Shown here one piece after another: positions 49,349 to 57,880 of a DNA stretch of 64,000 nucleotides. Each line of letters begins with the position of its first letter. The stretch's first letter is position 1. Origin of the DNA: an uncultured Eubacteriales bacterium (GTDB taxonomy: Bacteria; Bacillota; Clostridia; Oscillospirales; Acutalibacteraceae); the NCBI GenBank assembly GCA_934552855.1, contig CAKTEU010000009.1:4895-68894 (forward strand). Direction: 5' to 3'. The notes under the pieces are model-generated. The model was given only the letters and a program-made list of their open reading frames with translations, was not told the origin of the DNA and did not search any database. The position numbers were made by a program, and so were the translations under genes.

Positions 49349-52300
49349 ATGCAAAAATCAAAAAAACTCATGTCTTTGCTGCTTGTTTTGCTGCTTGCGT
49401 TCAGTATTGTTCCGTTCAGCGGCACGGTTGCGCTTGCGGCACAGACGGAAAACGGCTACACCTACACCGTAGTCAACGGAACGAGCGCAAAAATTACCGG
49501 CATTGACAAGTCGGTCGTTTACGGCGCAGTTGAAATTCCGTCAACCCTCGGCGGATACCCGGTAAGGACAATTTCCGGTTCAACAAGCGTTTTTAAGAAT
49601 AACACCACCATCAGCTCTGTTGTTATTCCGGACAGCGTAAACGATATCGGAGCTGAGGCTTTTAGCGGTTGCACATCTCTTTCAAAGGTTGTTTTGCCTA
49701 AGAATCTCACATTGATAAGTGAAAAAATGTTTTACGGTTGTTCTGCTTTGACAAGCGTAACATTTCCGGAAAATTTAATTACAATTGGAGGAGATGCTTT
49801 TTCCGGTTGTTACACTCTTCCTTCGCTTTCTCTTCCGCAGTCGCTTGTCAAAATTTCAGATGCGGCTTTTTCCGGATGTAAGGGACTTTCAGCTTTAATT
49901 CTTCCGGAAAATCTTGCATCAATTGGGCGGAGGGCTTTTTATAACTGCACTGGTTTGACAAGTGTAAAATTTCCGGAATCGCTCACAACTATCGGAAGTT
50001 ATGCTTTTTCGGGATGTACGGGTCTTGTGTCGCTTACTTTTCCCGAAGGACTTGTCAACATTGAAGATAACGCTTTTTCAGGCTGTACATCTCTTGCAAG
50101 CGTAAAATTCCCGACAACGCTTGCAACTATCGGAAACAATGCTTTTTCCGGCTGTAAAAGCCTTGCCGCCGTCTCGCTTCCGGACAGTGTTTCGAGTGTC
50201 GGAACCCGTGCTTTTCAAAACTGCACATCGCTTAAAACCGCAAAACTTTCGGAATCTCTCACTTCGGTAAAGGAATGTACCTTTTACGGCTGTACCGGTC
50301 TTCTTCGCATTGTTCTTCCGGATGGTATTACCGCGGTTGAAGGCTCGGCATTCAGTGGCTGTACAAGCCTTGCTTCGGCTAAACTTTCGAGCGAACTTGT
50401 TTCAATCGGAAAACGGGCTTTCCAAGATTGCCCTGCTCTGACTGCAATATCAATTTCGGAAAGCGTTGTTGAAATCGGAGAAGAGGCTTTTATCAATTGT
50501 ACCACACTTAAAACCGTAACACTTTCCGAAGGGTTAAATGTTATCGGAAAATCTGCTTTCAACGGCTGCAAGGCTATCGTTAATCTCAGTGTTCCCGACA
50601 GCGTTGTAACAATCGGAGGAAGTGCATTTTCCGGCTGTACCGGTCTTAAAACCGTTAAGCTTTCAAACAGCTTGACCGCAATCGGCAATTCTTGTTTTAA
50701 CGGTTGCGTCGGAGTTGAAACAATTGATATACCCGAAGGCGTTGCAACAATCGGAGGAGGTGCTTTTTACGGCTGTACCGGTCTTAAATCGGTAACAATT
50801 CCGAATACCGTAACAACTTTGGAACAGAGTTCTTTTGCCGGCTGTTCCGGACTTCAGAAAATTGATCTTCCGGCCTCCGTTGTTGAAATCGGAAATTCTA
50901 CATTCAGCGGCTGCGTCGGCTTGACGGAAGTTACAATTCCGAGCGGCGTTACGGTTATTAACGATTACACATTCTCCGGTTGCAAGGGACTAAAATCCGT
51001 TGAAATTCCTGATACCGTAACAAAAATCGGATCGGATGCTTTTTATAATTGTTCCGGTCTTGCTTCAATTAATATTCCGTCAAGTGTAACATCAATTGGA
51101 AGACAAGCATTCATGAGCAGCGGTCTCAGAAGTGTTAACATTCCTTCAAGCGTTACTTCAATAGAATGGGATGCTTTTTTTCAATGTAACCAGCTTGAAA
51201 AAATCGCATTTTATAACCCGGATTGCGTAATTTTCAATTCTGCCGATACCATTTATAAGGGTGCAACAATCTACGGCTACGCAAACTCATCGGCTCAAAG
51301 CTATGCCGAAAAATATAACCGCAAGTTTGTTCTTCTCGGCGACCATGAACATACTTATACTTCCGTCGTCACAAAAGAACCGACCTGCCTTGAAGCCGGC
51401 GTTCGCACCTATACCTGCACCGGCGAAGACTGCACCGAAAGCTATACCGAAACAATCCCGGCTCTCGGACATAACATTGTAAAACTTTCGGCAAAAAGCG
51501 CAACCTGCCTTGAAACCGGTCTCACCGCCGGCGAATACTGCAAACGCTGCGATTACAAGGTTGAACAAAAGGTTGTTCCCAAAGCCGACCACACTGTTGT
51601 TGTTGATAAGGCCGTTGCCGCAACCTGCACAAAGACCGGCCTTACCGAAGGCAAGCATTGCTCGGTTTGCAAGACTGTAATCGTTAAACAGGAAGCAACA
51701 CCCAAAGCCGATCACACCGTTGTTGTTGACAAGGCCGTTGCCGCAACCTGCACAAAGACCGGCCTTACCGAAGGTAAGCACTGCTCGGTTTGCAACACTG
51801 TAATCGTTGAGCAGAAAGCAACACCCAAAGCGGATCACACCGTTGTTATTGATAAGGCTGTTGCCGCAAATTGCTATCAGACAGGTCTTACCGAAGGCAA
51901 GCACTGCTCGGTTTGCAACACTGTTATTGTTAAGCAGGAAGCAACCGCAATCAATCCGAACAACCATTTTGGGGTTGAAGAAATTGAAGCTCAGCCCGCA
52001 ACCTGCACAGAAGTGGGCTATACCGCTTGCAGTTACTGTCCATACTGCGACACAATTGTTGTTCCGCAGAGAGAAATCCCCATCGACCCGAATAACCACA
52101 CAAATATCGTTGTTGACAAGGCTACCGAAGCAACCTGCACAAAAACAGGTCTTACCGAAGGCAAGCACTGCGAAGACTGCAAAGCGGTTATTGTTAAGCA
52201 GAACACCGTGCCGATGAAGGCTCACACTGTTGTTGTTGACAAAGCTGTTGAAGCAACCTGCAAAGCAACAGGCCTTACCGAAGGCAAGCATTGCTCGGTT

Positions 52301-52651
52301 TGCAATACGGTTATCGTTAAGCAGGAAGTTACGCCGAAAAAGGACCATAGCATTGTGATTGATCCTGCCGTTGCACCGACCTGCACAAAGGACGGTCTTA
52401 CCGAAGGTAAACACTGCAGCACCTGCGGAACAATCTTCACTGCAAGAGAAACCGTTCCCGCAACAGGTCACGCCGACAACAACGGCGACGGAAAGTGCGA
52501 TAACTGCGGTCTTTCGCTCAATCCTTCCGAAGGCTGCTCATGCGCCTGCCATAAGGGCGGATTCTCAGGTTTCATTTATAAGATTACACGCTTCTTCTGG
52601 AAGCTGTTCAGAATTCATCAGACCTGCGAATGCGGAGCAAAGCACTATTAA
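49349..52651 (+). CDS. Large secreted leucine-rich-repeat (BspA/LRR_5) surface protein
   Basis: 1100 residues. A signal peptide of ~31 residues is followed by about 23 BspA-type repeats of ~23 residues (consensus like AFSGCTSLASVKFPTTLATI) to ~residue 640. Nine modules of ~41 residues come next, each with a leading His, an ATC...GLTEGKHCSVC motif and a Val-rich strand. Near the end is GHADNNGDGKCDNCG, and the last ~39 residues are CSCACHKGG, an aromatic helix (IYKITRFFWKLF) and CECGAKHY. BspA-type repeats bind host proteins. The Cys modules probably form a stalk, and the tail may anchor the protein. No LPXTG is present. Expression is probably controlled by the divergent XRE repressor. Confidence 0.9.
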   Translation: MQKSKKLMSLLLVLLLAFSIVPFSGTVALAAQTENGYTYTVVNGTSAKITGIDKSVVYGAVEIPSTLGGYPVRTISGSTSVFKNNTTISSVVIPDSVNDIGAEAFSGCTSLSKVVLPKNLTLISEKMFYGCSALTSVTFPENLITIGGDAFSGCYTLPSLSLPQSLVKISDAAFSGCKGLSALILPENLASIGRRAFYNCTGLTSVKFPESLTTIGSYAFSGCTGLVSLTFPEGLVNIEDNAFSGCTSLASVKFPTTLATIGNNAFSGCKSLAAVSLPDSVSSVGTRAFQNCTSLKTAKLSESLTSVKECTFYGCTGLLRIVLPDGITAVEGSAFSGCTSLASAKLSSELVSIGKRAFQDCPALTAISISESVVEIGEEAFINCTTLKTVTLSEGLNVIGKSAFNGCKAIVNLSVPDSVVTIGGSAFSGCTGLKTVKLSNSLTAIGNSCFNGCVGVETIDIPEGVATIGGGAFYGCTGLKSVTIPNTVTTLEQSSFAGCSGLQKIDLPASVVEIGNSTFSGCVGLTEVTIPSGVTVINDYTFSGCKGLKSVEIPDTVTKIGSDAFYNCSGLASINIPSSVTSIGRQAFMSSGLRSVNIPSSVTSIEWDAFFQCNQLEKIAFYNPDCVIFNSADTIYKGATIYGYANSSAQSYAEKYNRKFVLLGDHEHTYTSVVTKEPTCLEAGVRTYTCTGEDCTESYTETIPALGHNIVKLSAKSATCLETGLTAGEYCKRCDYKVEQKVVPKADHTVVVDKAVAATCTKTGLTEGKHCSVCKTVIVKQEATPKADHTVVVDKAVAATCTKTGLTEGKHCSVCNTVIVEQKATPKADHTVVIDKAVAANCYQTGLTEGKHCSVCNTVIVKQEATAINPNNHFGVEEIEAQPATCTEVGYTACSYCPYCDTIVVPQREIPIDPNNHTNIVVDKATEATCTKTGLTEGKHCEDCKAVIVKQNTVPMKAHTVVVDKAVEATCKATGLTEGKHCSVCNTVIVKQEVTPKKDHSIVIDPAVAPTCTKDGLTEGKHCSTCGTIFTARETVPATGHADNNGDGKCDNCGLSLNPSEGCSCACHKGGFSGFIYKITRFFWKLFRIHQTCECGAKHY
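51590..51958 (+). repeat. Tandem 123-bp repeats in the LRR gene stalk
   Basis: Near-identical 41-codon units begin at 51590, 51713 and 51836. Six more diverged units surround them (51340-52490). The repeats are in frame and would allow stalk length to change by recombination. Confidence 0.8.
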
Positions 52652-52697
52652 TTTTGAATGATAAAGAATAATGACCGCAAAGACGGTTGTTATATAC

Positions 52698-52740
52698 AAA
52701 GCCCGAAGGTTAACACCCAACCTTCGGGCTTTGGCTTTTT
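52698..52740 (+). terminator. Terminator of the LRR gene
   Basis: AAAGCCCGAAGGTT pairs with AACCTTCGGGCTTT, then a T-run. Confidence 0.85.
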
Positions 52741-52790
52741 AAAAACAAAAACAACGGCTGCGCTTTGCTTTTGAAAAACGCAGTCGTTGT
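52741..52790 (-). terminator. Terminator of the 52803 membrane protein gene
   Basis: ACAACGGCTGCG pairs with CGCAGTCGTTGT. The minus-strand read ends in a T-rich run. Confidence 0.7.
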
Positions 52791-52802
52791 GTTGTTGTCT
52801 TT

Positions 52803-53612
52803 TTATTCTGCCGAGCAGGCGGCGGCTTTTTGTTTTCTATCTTCAAGGCGAAGCCTTGTAACTTCTTTTTTTTCATCCTTGCCGTCGGCTTTTTTTGCGG
52901 CTTGTTTTTTGATAACGGCACGGATTACGAAATAGAAAATGAACGCAAAAATAATTGTTGTTGTGCTTGCGTCAATCATGTCCATCATCGTGTCCCAAAG
53001 GGGATACTGACCGCCGTCGGTAATTGCTCCGTGACCGAAAATTTTGAAGAAAATGTCGTTTTCACCCGGTGCATACCAGTAGCTCTGATTGGCTGTGCCC
53101 CAAATGAAATCGCCGAAAAACTCAGTAATTTCCCAAAGGGGTATGATCATAAACGAAAAACCGACTCCGCAAAAAGTTCCGAGAAGCGGTGAAATGCTGT
53201 CTTCTTTGTGTTCTTTCTTGAGAATTGCTTTATAAACAAAATATCCGGCAACAACGGCGGCGGGACCCGAAACGGCGTGAAGAACACGGTCATATTTCGG
53301 AATTACACCGTAAAGGAAAACAAAATTCCCGAGGAATGAGCCGCAAAATTCCATCAGGTTGATGATGTGCTGGCTGCGATAGGGGATATTTGCAAGAAGG
53401 CTGTTTTTCGGGGCAATAAAATGTAAAAACGGAATTGCAAAAAGCGCAAGTGTGTTAACTGCGCAAAGAACTTTTTCTCTTTGATCGGTATGCATGATTA
53501 CGGCGTAAATCAAAAGAAGGCGAACAACCCACCACGATATGTATTCAACAACGGACATTTCTTCAAATATTCCGTGCCAGACCGTCAAAATTCGATTCTT
53601 GAGAAATTTCAT
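52803..53612 (-). CDS. Multi-pass membrane protein, possibly YjdF/DUF2238-like
   Basis: 269 residues with about seven hydrophobic segments and a Lys-rich C-terminus (KKQAAKKADGKDEKKE). Charged motifs inside the membrane region, YDRVLHAVSGPAAV, WEITEFFGDFIWG and DTMMDMIDAST, resemble the conserved D..H, E..E and D..D positions of the YjdF (DUF2238) family. Function is not known. The ATG at 53612 is chosen because the frame upstream of it lies in a leader with a long hairpin (AACACAAA...TTTGTGTT, 53624-53656). No good ribosome site is seen. It is a single-gene unit. Confidence 0.55.
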   Translation of the reverse strand: MKFLKNRILTVWHGIFEEMSVVEYISWWVVRLLLIYAVIMHTDQREKVLCAVNTLALFAIPFLHFIAPKNSLLANIPYRSQHIINLMEFCGSFLGNFVFLYGVIPKYDRVLHAVSGPAAVVAGYFVYKAILKKEHKEDSISPLLGTFCGVGFSFMIIPLWEITEFFGDFIWGTANQSYWYAPGENDIFFKIFGHGAITDGGQYPLWDTMMDMIDASTTTIIFAFIFYFVIRAVIKKQAAKKADGKDEKKEVTRLRLEDRKQKAAACSAE

Positions 53613-53670
53613 ATTGAACACCCGTAAACACAAAGGCTTTTTAAAAGCTTTTTGTGTTTTCCTTTCTTAT

Positions 53671-53710
53671 AAAAAAGTCAAGGCGGCAGCTTTCAAATGC
53701 TGTCACCTTG
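53671..53710 (-). terminator. Terminator of spoIIE
   Basis: CAAGGCGGCAGC (53679-53690) pairs imperfectly with GCTGTCACCTTG (53699-53710). The minus-strand read continues in six Ts. Confidence 0.7.
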
Positions 53711-53789
53711 GTACTATACAACGGAAACACGGCTTTGTAAATAAAAGTAAAACAATTGTAATTTATTGTTCGTGCGCCGGAAGATATAT

Positions 53790-56102
53790 TTAATTGTTTG
53801 TTATTTTCAGCGCAACAACGGTTATATCGTCCTCGTTTTCTTTTGAGCTTCTCAGCCTTGCAAGCGACGCAATGTGCGAAGCAAGGTCGTCCATATTGTT
53901 TGTGCTCCAAGCAAGAAGCTCATCGTTTATCCAGCCGCAGTCGCCGAATGTTGCGCCGTCTGAAAGAAGAAGAACAATGTCCTCGTTTTCAAGTTTTGTT
54001 TTCTTTGTTGCAAAACAAACGTCCTTGATAATTCCAATCGGCAGCGACTGTTCTTCAACAACGGCAATCTCTTTTCCTCTTCGGATGAACGAAACCGCAG
54101 CGCCGGCTTTGTAAAATTCCGTTTCTCCGGTGTATACGTTTATGCTTATTCCGTCAACAGTTGCGATTGATTCGTCGGTTGATTTGACCATCAGCGCACA
54201 GTTGACCGTTTTAAGCGCACTTTCAAACGAGAATGAGCAGGAAAGCAGCTTTTCCATCAGCGTTGCCGTCATTGTTCCGTCAACGGCCGCACGTGAACCG
54301 GTTCCCATTCCGTCGCTTATGAGAGCAATTTCGTTTCCGCTCATGTCTCGAAGCTTTGCAATGCAGTCTCCGCAAACGGTGTTGTTTCCGAACGGAATTT
54401 GACATGAACCGTAAAGAACTTTATAAACGGCTTTTTCTTCAAACGTAATTACCGAACGAAGCTCCAAAATTGCAATTTCCGGTTTTTCAAATGTACGTTT
54501 TGTTGAAGCCTCAAAAATTGTTTTCATTCGTTTGAAGTTCAGCTCAAATGCGTTTTCAAGAACGTTGACTTCAATCGTTATTCGCCCGTTCGGGTTTGTG
54601 AAATAATTCACGCAGTCAACAAAAATGTCTGCGTCGGCAAGAGCCGTTTTGAGTGCACGTGAACGTGTGTTGTCAACAATGCGGCTGTTTGACATTTGAG
54701 AGGCAAATTCCGAAAGAAATTGCGCAATTGAAGAAAACTGATCGCTGACAAGCGAACGCATTTCCTTGACTTTCATTTTTGAAGCAAGCCCAACCGCAAA
54801 ATCGCCGTAGCTTGAGCCGATTTGAGAAACAAGGGCGTTTGCTCTCGGACAGCGTTTTTCAAGTTCGGTTCTCTCCTTGCTTTTTTCTTTGAGACCCGAG
54901 AGGGTGAGAACGTCGGATGCGGTTTCGTTGAATTTTTCGCTCCAACATTCGTTTTTGAATGAACAGCCGTAGCAGATGTTCTGTTGAAGTTTTGCAAAAA
55001 TGCGGTTGATTTCGGGGTTTATCACGTTGTCAAGGCGTGCGCTGACATTTGTAACAATGCTTGAAACCTCGTTGACTGTTTCCGCCGCACGCTGAAGCGA
55101 AGCGCAAACTTGCCGGTTAAGCTGATTGTTCGGTGCAAGAAGGCTCTTTTCAAGCTCTGTATGCAGTGCAAAAAGCTTTTTTGACGGAATTACGCAAAAC
55201 ATCATGCATCCGGCTGCGACCTCAAGAAGGCACCAAAAAACGCTTTGAGTGAAGCCGTTTAAAAATGAAAGTGCTGCGGCGCAGACCGCAAACGAAAGCG
55301 AAACCGCATATTGACCGAGAGGAGAAAACACTCCGCAAACAAGAGCACCGAGCGAAAAAACGGGGAACAAAAACCTTGTCTCCTCCGGAACGGAAAGCGA
55401 AAAGGCAGCGCAAATGCCAAAAAGGCTTGAAAAGGCCGCACCTTTATAATGAGCAACAAAAAGAACAATCAAAACGGCTGCAATCCTTGCCGGAACAATC
55501 GGCCCGAGCGAAAAGTCCGAAGCGCAAAGAAGCAAAACGCAAAGGCAAAGTCCAACCCCGGCAAGGTCCTGAACAGAAAGGTTTGCAATTCCGGTTCGTG
55601 TAATCTGTGTTCTTGCGCTCCTTATAAAAAGCAAAACCGAACAAAAGGCAACGGCCGCTTCACAAAAGCCGAAAAGGAGCGGCAAAAGCTTTTCTTCGCC
55701 GAAGGCTGAAGCCGCCGCCGCAGGCAAAAGGCAGGATAAAAAGCCGGCAAGCGGCAGCGAGAAGCTTTTTTGCAAAAGGAACGGAAACCGTTTTTCAATT
55801 GCCGTGCGCAAAAGGGCGCAAAGCAAAAGGGCGGCACTGTATCTTAAAGCTGTCTGCCACGGAAAGGAGATGAAGTATCCCGAAACGCCGCCGATGAGAG
55901 AAGAGGCAACAAAACCGTAATCGATTCCGGCACAAAAAGCAACGCAAAACGGCGAAATTGAACCGAGCGATGAAAGCTGCGAAAGCAAAAACGAAATTGC
56001 TGCCGCACAAAGCTGTTTTACCCACGGTGAAAGTTCTTTTTCATCGTCAATTAAAAAATCAACAAGTTTTTTTTCTTCGGTTGTTCTTTCTTTTGTTTTC
56101 AT
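53790..56102 (-). CDS. spoIIE: Stage II sporulation protein E (PP2C phosphatase)
   Basis: 770 residues: a soluble N-terminus of ~45, then about ten membrane helices to ~residue 310, a central regulatory region with a cysteine pair segment (CYGCSFKNEC), and a C-terminal PP2C phosphatase domain (~560-770) with metal-ligand motifs ALISDGMGTGSRAA and LLLSDGATFGD. SpoIIE dephosphorylates SpoIIAA to activate sigma-F in the forespore and acts at the asymmetric septum. It marks the organism as a spore former. The ATG at 56102 follows AAAGGA at 9 nt. A frame from 56162 runs into repeat R2 and is rejected. Confidence 0.93.
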   Translation of the reverse strand: MKTKERTTEEKKLVDFLIDDEKELSPWVKQLCAAAISFLLSQLSSLGSISPFCVAFCAGIDYGFVASSLIGGVSGYFISFPWQTALRYSAALLLCALLRTAIEKRFPFLLQKSFSLPLAGFLSCLLPAAAASAFGEEKLLPLLFGFCEAAVAFCSVLLFIRSARTQITRTGIANLSVQDLAGVGLCLCVLLLCASDFSLGPIVPARIAAVLIVLFVAHYKGAAFSSLFGICAAFSLSVPEETRFLFPVFSLGALVCGVFSPLGQYAVSLSFAVCAAALSFLNGFTQSVFWCLLEVAAGCMMFCVIPSKKLFALHTELEKSLLAPNNQLNRQVCASLQRAAETVNEVSSIVTNVSARLDNVINPEINRIFAKLQQNICYGCSFKNECWSEKFNETASDVLTLSGLKEKSKERTELEKRCPRANALVSQIGSSYGDFAVGLASKMKVKEMRSLVSDQFSSIAQFLSEFASQMSNSRIVDNTRSRALKTALADADIFVDCVNYFTNPNGRITIEVNVLENAFELNFKRMKTIFEASTKRTFEKPEIAILELRSVITFEEKAVYKVLYGSCQIPFGNNTVCGDCIAKLRDMSGNEIALISDGMGTGSRAAVDGTMTATLMEKLLSCSFSFESALKTVNCALMVKSTDESIATVDGISINVYTGETEFYKAGAAVSFIRRGKEIAVVEEQSLPIGIIKDVCFATKKTKLENEDIVLLLSDGATFGDCGWINDELLAWSTNNMDDLASHIASLARLRSSKENEDDITVVALKITNN

Positions 56103-56134
56103 AACGGCTTGTCCTTTCGATGTATAATTATTGT

Positions 56135-56203
56135 GTGGCCGCCGGTTAACCGGTGAGCGCAAATCTTGGTGTGTATTTGCGCATTCAATTAATCAGCGGT
56201 TAC
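56135..56203 (+). repeat. Variable-stem structured element, copy R2 (upstream of spoIIE)
   Basis: The arms GTGGCCGCCGGTTAA (56135-56149) and TTAATCAGCGGTTAC (56189-56203) give 14 of 15 pairs. They enclose CCGGTGAG, a perfect inner hairpin GCGCAAAT/ATTTGCGC and TTCAA. It begins 33 bp before the spoIIE ATG, in opposite orientation to that gene. Confidence 0.75.
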
Positions 56204-56315
56204 TTGTCCGTTCAGTAATTATAGAAAAGGCAAAGAAAGAAAAATGTCGCACTGTGAGGAAAAACCGGAAAAATTTTTTGCTTGAATGGCTAAAAGCCGA
56301 ACTTTTATCTTTTGC

Positions 56316-56344
56316 TTGACACAAATCACCGAAAATGGTAATAT
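56316..56344 (+). promoter_or_regulatory. Promoter of the 37-residue peptide gene
   Basis: TTGACA (56316-56321), 17-bp spacer, TAATAT (56339-56344). Confidence 0.8.
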
Positions 56345-56378
56345 ATTCCTGAATAAAAAGGAAAAGAGGTGCAAAAAA

Positions 56379-56492
56379 ATGGATAACCTTTCAGCAAAGC
56401 TCAGCGGAATTTTCGAATTTGTTTCTTCAATTCTTAATTATATCTATGACTTCGTTAAGTCATTCATCAAAAAGGACGCAGTTGAAGAATAA
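56379..56492 (+). CDS. Small amphipathic helical peptide, 37 residues
   Basis: It encodes a single predicted amphipathic helix (reads AKLSGIFEFVSSILNYIYDF, then VKSFIKKD) with a short acidic end and no signal peptide. The gene is complete: consensus promoter at 56316, GAGGTG 7 nt before the ATG, and a terminator 21 bp after the stop, so it is expressed on its own. The helix resembles the C-terminal tail of the secreted lipase (LSGIYNWLMTYLKPVFDLV). It could bind the membrane, act as a secreted modulin-like peptide, or be a free form of that tail. I know no named family for it. Confidence 0.7.
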   Translation: MDNLSAKLSGIFEFVSSILNYIYDFVKSFIKKDAVEE

Positions 56493-56513
56493 TAAGCTTA
56501 AAGCAAAAAAATA

Positions 56514-56565
56514 AGGAGTTACCTCAGTCGGTTCTTTACCGGTGCGGCAACTCCTGTTTCTTTTT
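56514..56565. terminator. Bidirectional terminator after the small peptide gene
   Basis: AGGAGTT pairs with AACTCCT around an inner ACCGGT-containing loop, with T-runs on both strands. It also closes the 56571 gene. Confidence 0.8.
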
Positions 56566-56570
56566 AATTT

Positions 56571-57626
56571 TTAATAAGTGATGTCATAAACGTTCATGTC
56601 GTTTGTGAGCCTTGCGGTACCGTCGATGGTTGAAAGAGCAACCTTTGCGTTTGCGGCAATGTCAACGTTGATATGATGAACGATTGAGGTGACATGGTCG
56701 TTGCTCGGGTCATATGTAACCTGGAACGAGCTGTCGGTATAGGTGAGTTCAAAGTTGTTGACTGTTACGCCCGGAATTTTGCTGACAACCTTGTCAACTT
56801 CGGTGTTGATGTCCTTCATGCTTGCGGGCATCATAACGGCACCGTGATATGACTGCGGAACGCAGGTGTCTGCCGGAGTGGGTTCGGGGTTCTTTTCATC
56901 GTTGAGAACAAAACGAAGTGTGCGTGTTCCGTCGGCGTTGTCGGTGCAGGAAGCTTCCTTAATGCAGCTGTAATCGGTGAGAACCGAACCTTTGTCTGTG
57001 TTGCAAATCGGAAGTTCGTGGTTGATTCTCGGCATTGTTGTTCCGTCTTCGGCGGTATAAACCTCACCCTTTGTTGCGGTAACAAGCGAGTTGGGGTCAT
57101 CTTCGGTGGTCATGTATGATTCGCCGAATTTAAGCAGCGAGTTAACTGCACTTGAAAAGTTTCTGTATTCTTTGGGAAGAGCCTGATATTCCTTCTTTGA
57201 GTAACCCGGCTGATCCTGCTTCATTTTGTTAACGAGTTCGGTGTACTTTTTAACAATTTCTTCGTTGGTTTTCGGTGCGTCGGTTGAAGCGGCGGGAGCA
57301 TCGGCTTTTGCGTCTGACGGTTTTTCCGCATCATTTGTCTGATTCGGTGCGGTTGTGTCGGCCGGAGCCGTTGCGGGTGCGGTTGTTGCCGGCGAAGTTG
57401 CCGGTGCTGCGTCAACGGGAACAACGGCAGGCGCTGCACCGTTATAGTCAATGTTTGTGTCAATATTGACCTTGAAGTTTGTTATTCCGAATGTTGCGCC
57501 GAGCATTGCAACAATGATGAGAACGGTAACAAGCTTTGGCCATGCCTTTTTCCAATTTTCACTTCTGCGCTGACGTTTTGCAACGATTTTTTTTGCTTCT
57601 TCAAGCATTTGTTCTTCTGTTTTCAT
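56571..57626 (-). CDS. Membrane-anchored protein with Pro/Thr/Ala linker, unknown function
   Basis: 351 residues. The cytoplasmic N-terminus (~30 residues, basic) precedes one membrane helix (VTVLIIVAMLGATFGI). A linker of ~70 residues rich in Ala, Pro, Thr and Asp follows, then a soluble domain of ~220 residues with YTELVNKMKQDQPGYSKKEY, two or more cysteines (CNTDKGS, YSCIKEASC) and a repeated strand pattern near the end (VDIAANAKVALSTIDGTARL). I do not recognise this outer domain. GAGAGGA is 6 nt before the ATG. Single-gene unit opposed to the small peptide gene. Confidence 0.65.
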   Translation of the reverse strand: MKTEEQMLEEAKKIVAKRQRRSENWKKAWPKLVTVLIIVAMLGATFGITNFKVNIDTNIDYNGAAPAVVPVDAAPATSPATTAPATAPADTTAPNQTNDAEKPSDAKADAPAASTDAPKTNEEIVKKYTELVNKMKQDQPGYSKKEYQALPKEYRNFSSAVNSLLKFGESYMTTEDDPNSLVTATKGEVYTAEDGTTMPRINHELPICNTDKGSVLTDYSCIKEASCTDNADGTRTLRFVLNDEKNPEPTPADTCVPQSYHGAVMMPASMKDINTEVDKVVSKIPGVTVNNFELTYTDSSFQVTYDPSNDHVTSIVHHINVDIAANAKVALSTIDGTARLTNDMNVYDITY

Positions 57627-57688
57627 AGCATATCCTCTCTTATGAATTTTTTGATTATTGAGAACTTTTGAAAAAGTTCATATGTACC

Positions 57689-57725
57689 CACTTATGTTAA
57701 CACTTTTTTAATTTTCGGTCAATAC
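57689..57725 (-). promoter_or_regulatory. Promoter of the 56571 gene
   Basis: Minus-strand TTGACC followed at 17 bp by TAACAT, just upstream of a TTTTTCAAAAG-containing leader. Confidence 0.55.
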
Positions 57726-57745
57726 TTTTAGTGATATTAAAACGA

Positions 57746-57774
57746 TTGATTTTTTTAAAAAGATGGTATATAAT
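57746..57774 (+). promoter_or_regulatory. Promoter of the M20 dipeptidase gene
   Basis: TTGATT (57746-57751), 17-bp spacer, TATAAT (57769-57774). The start point near 57782 places element R3 in the transcribed leader. Confidence 0.75.
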
Positions 57775-57793
57775 TCAATTTGTGTAGATTAAA

Positions 57794-57846
57794 ATGACTG
57801 CCGGTTAACAGGCGAGATTTATATTCTCAAATTAATCGGCGGTTAC
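57794..57846 (+). repeat. Variable-stem structured element, copy R3 (leader of the dipeptidase gene)
   Basis: The arms ATGACTGCCGGTTAA (57794-57808) and TTAATCGGCGGTTAC (57832-57846) give 14 of 15 pairs. They enclose CAGGCGAG, a short inner GAGA/TCTC hairpin and CAA. An AGCGG/CCGCT hairpin follows before the ribosome site. Confidence 0.75.
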
Positions 57847-57880
57847 CAAGCGGTATATGCCGCTGAAAAGGAGTTGTTGC

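Noticed and set aside
49600..51230. ~69-bp periodic repeats
   Set aside because: They are the coding repeats of the leucine-rich-repeat domain.
51287..52471. Long antisense open frame opposite the LRR gene, 394 codons
   Set aside because: It mirrors the repeated coding sequence, has no ribosome site and shows Asn/Cys/Gly-rich low-complexity translation.
51340..52490. Regular tandem repeats that could suggest a CRISPR array
   Set aside because: The units are 123 bp with no unique spacers, they lie in one reading frame, and they encode repeated Cys modules of the surface protein.
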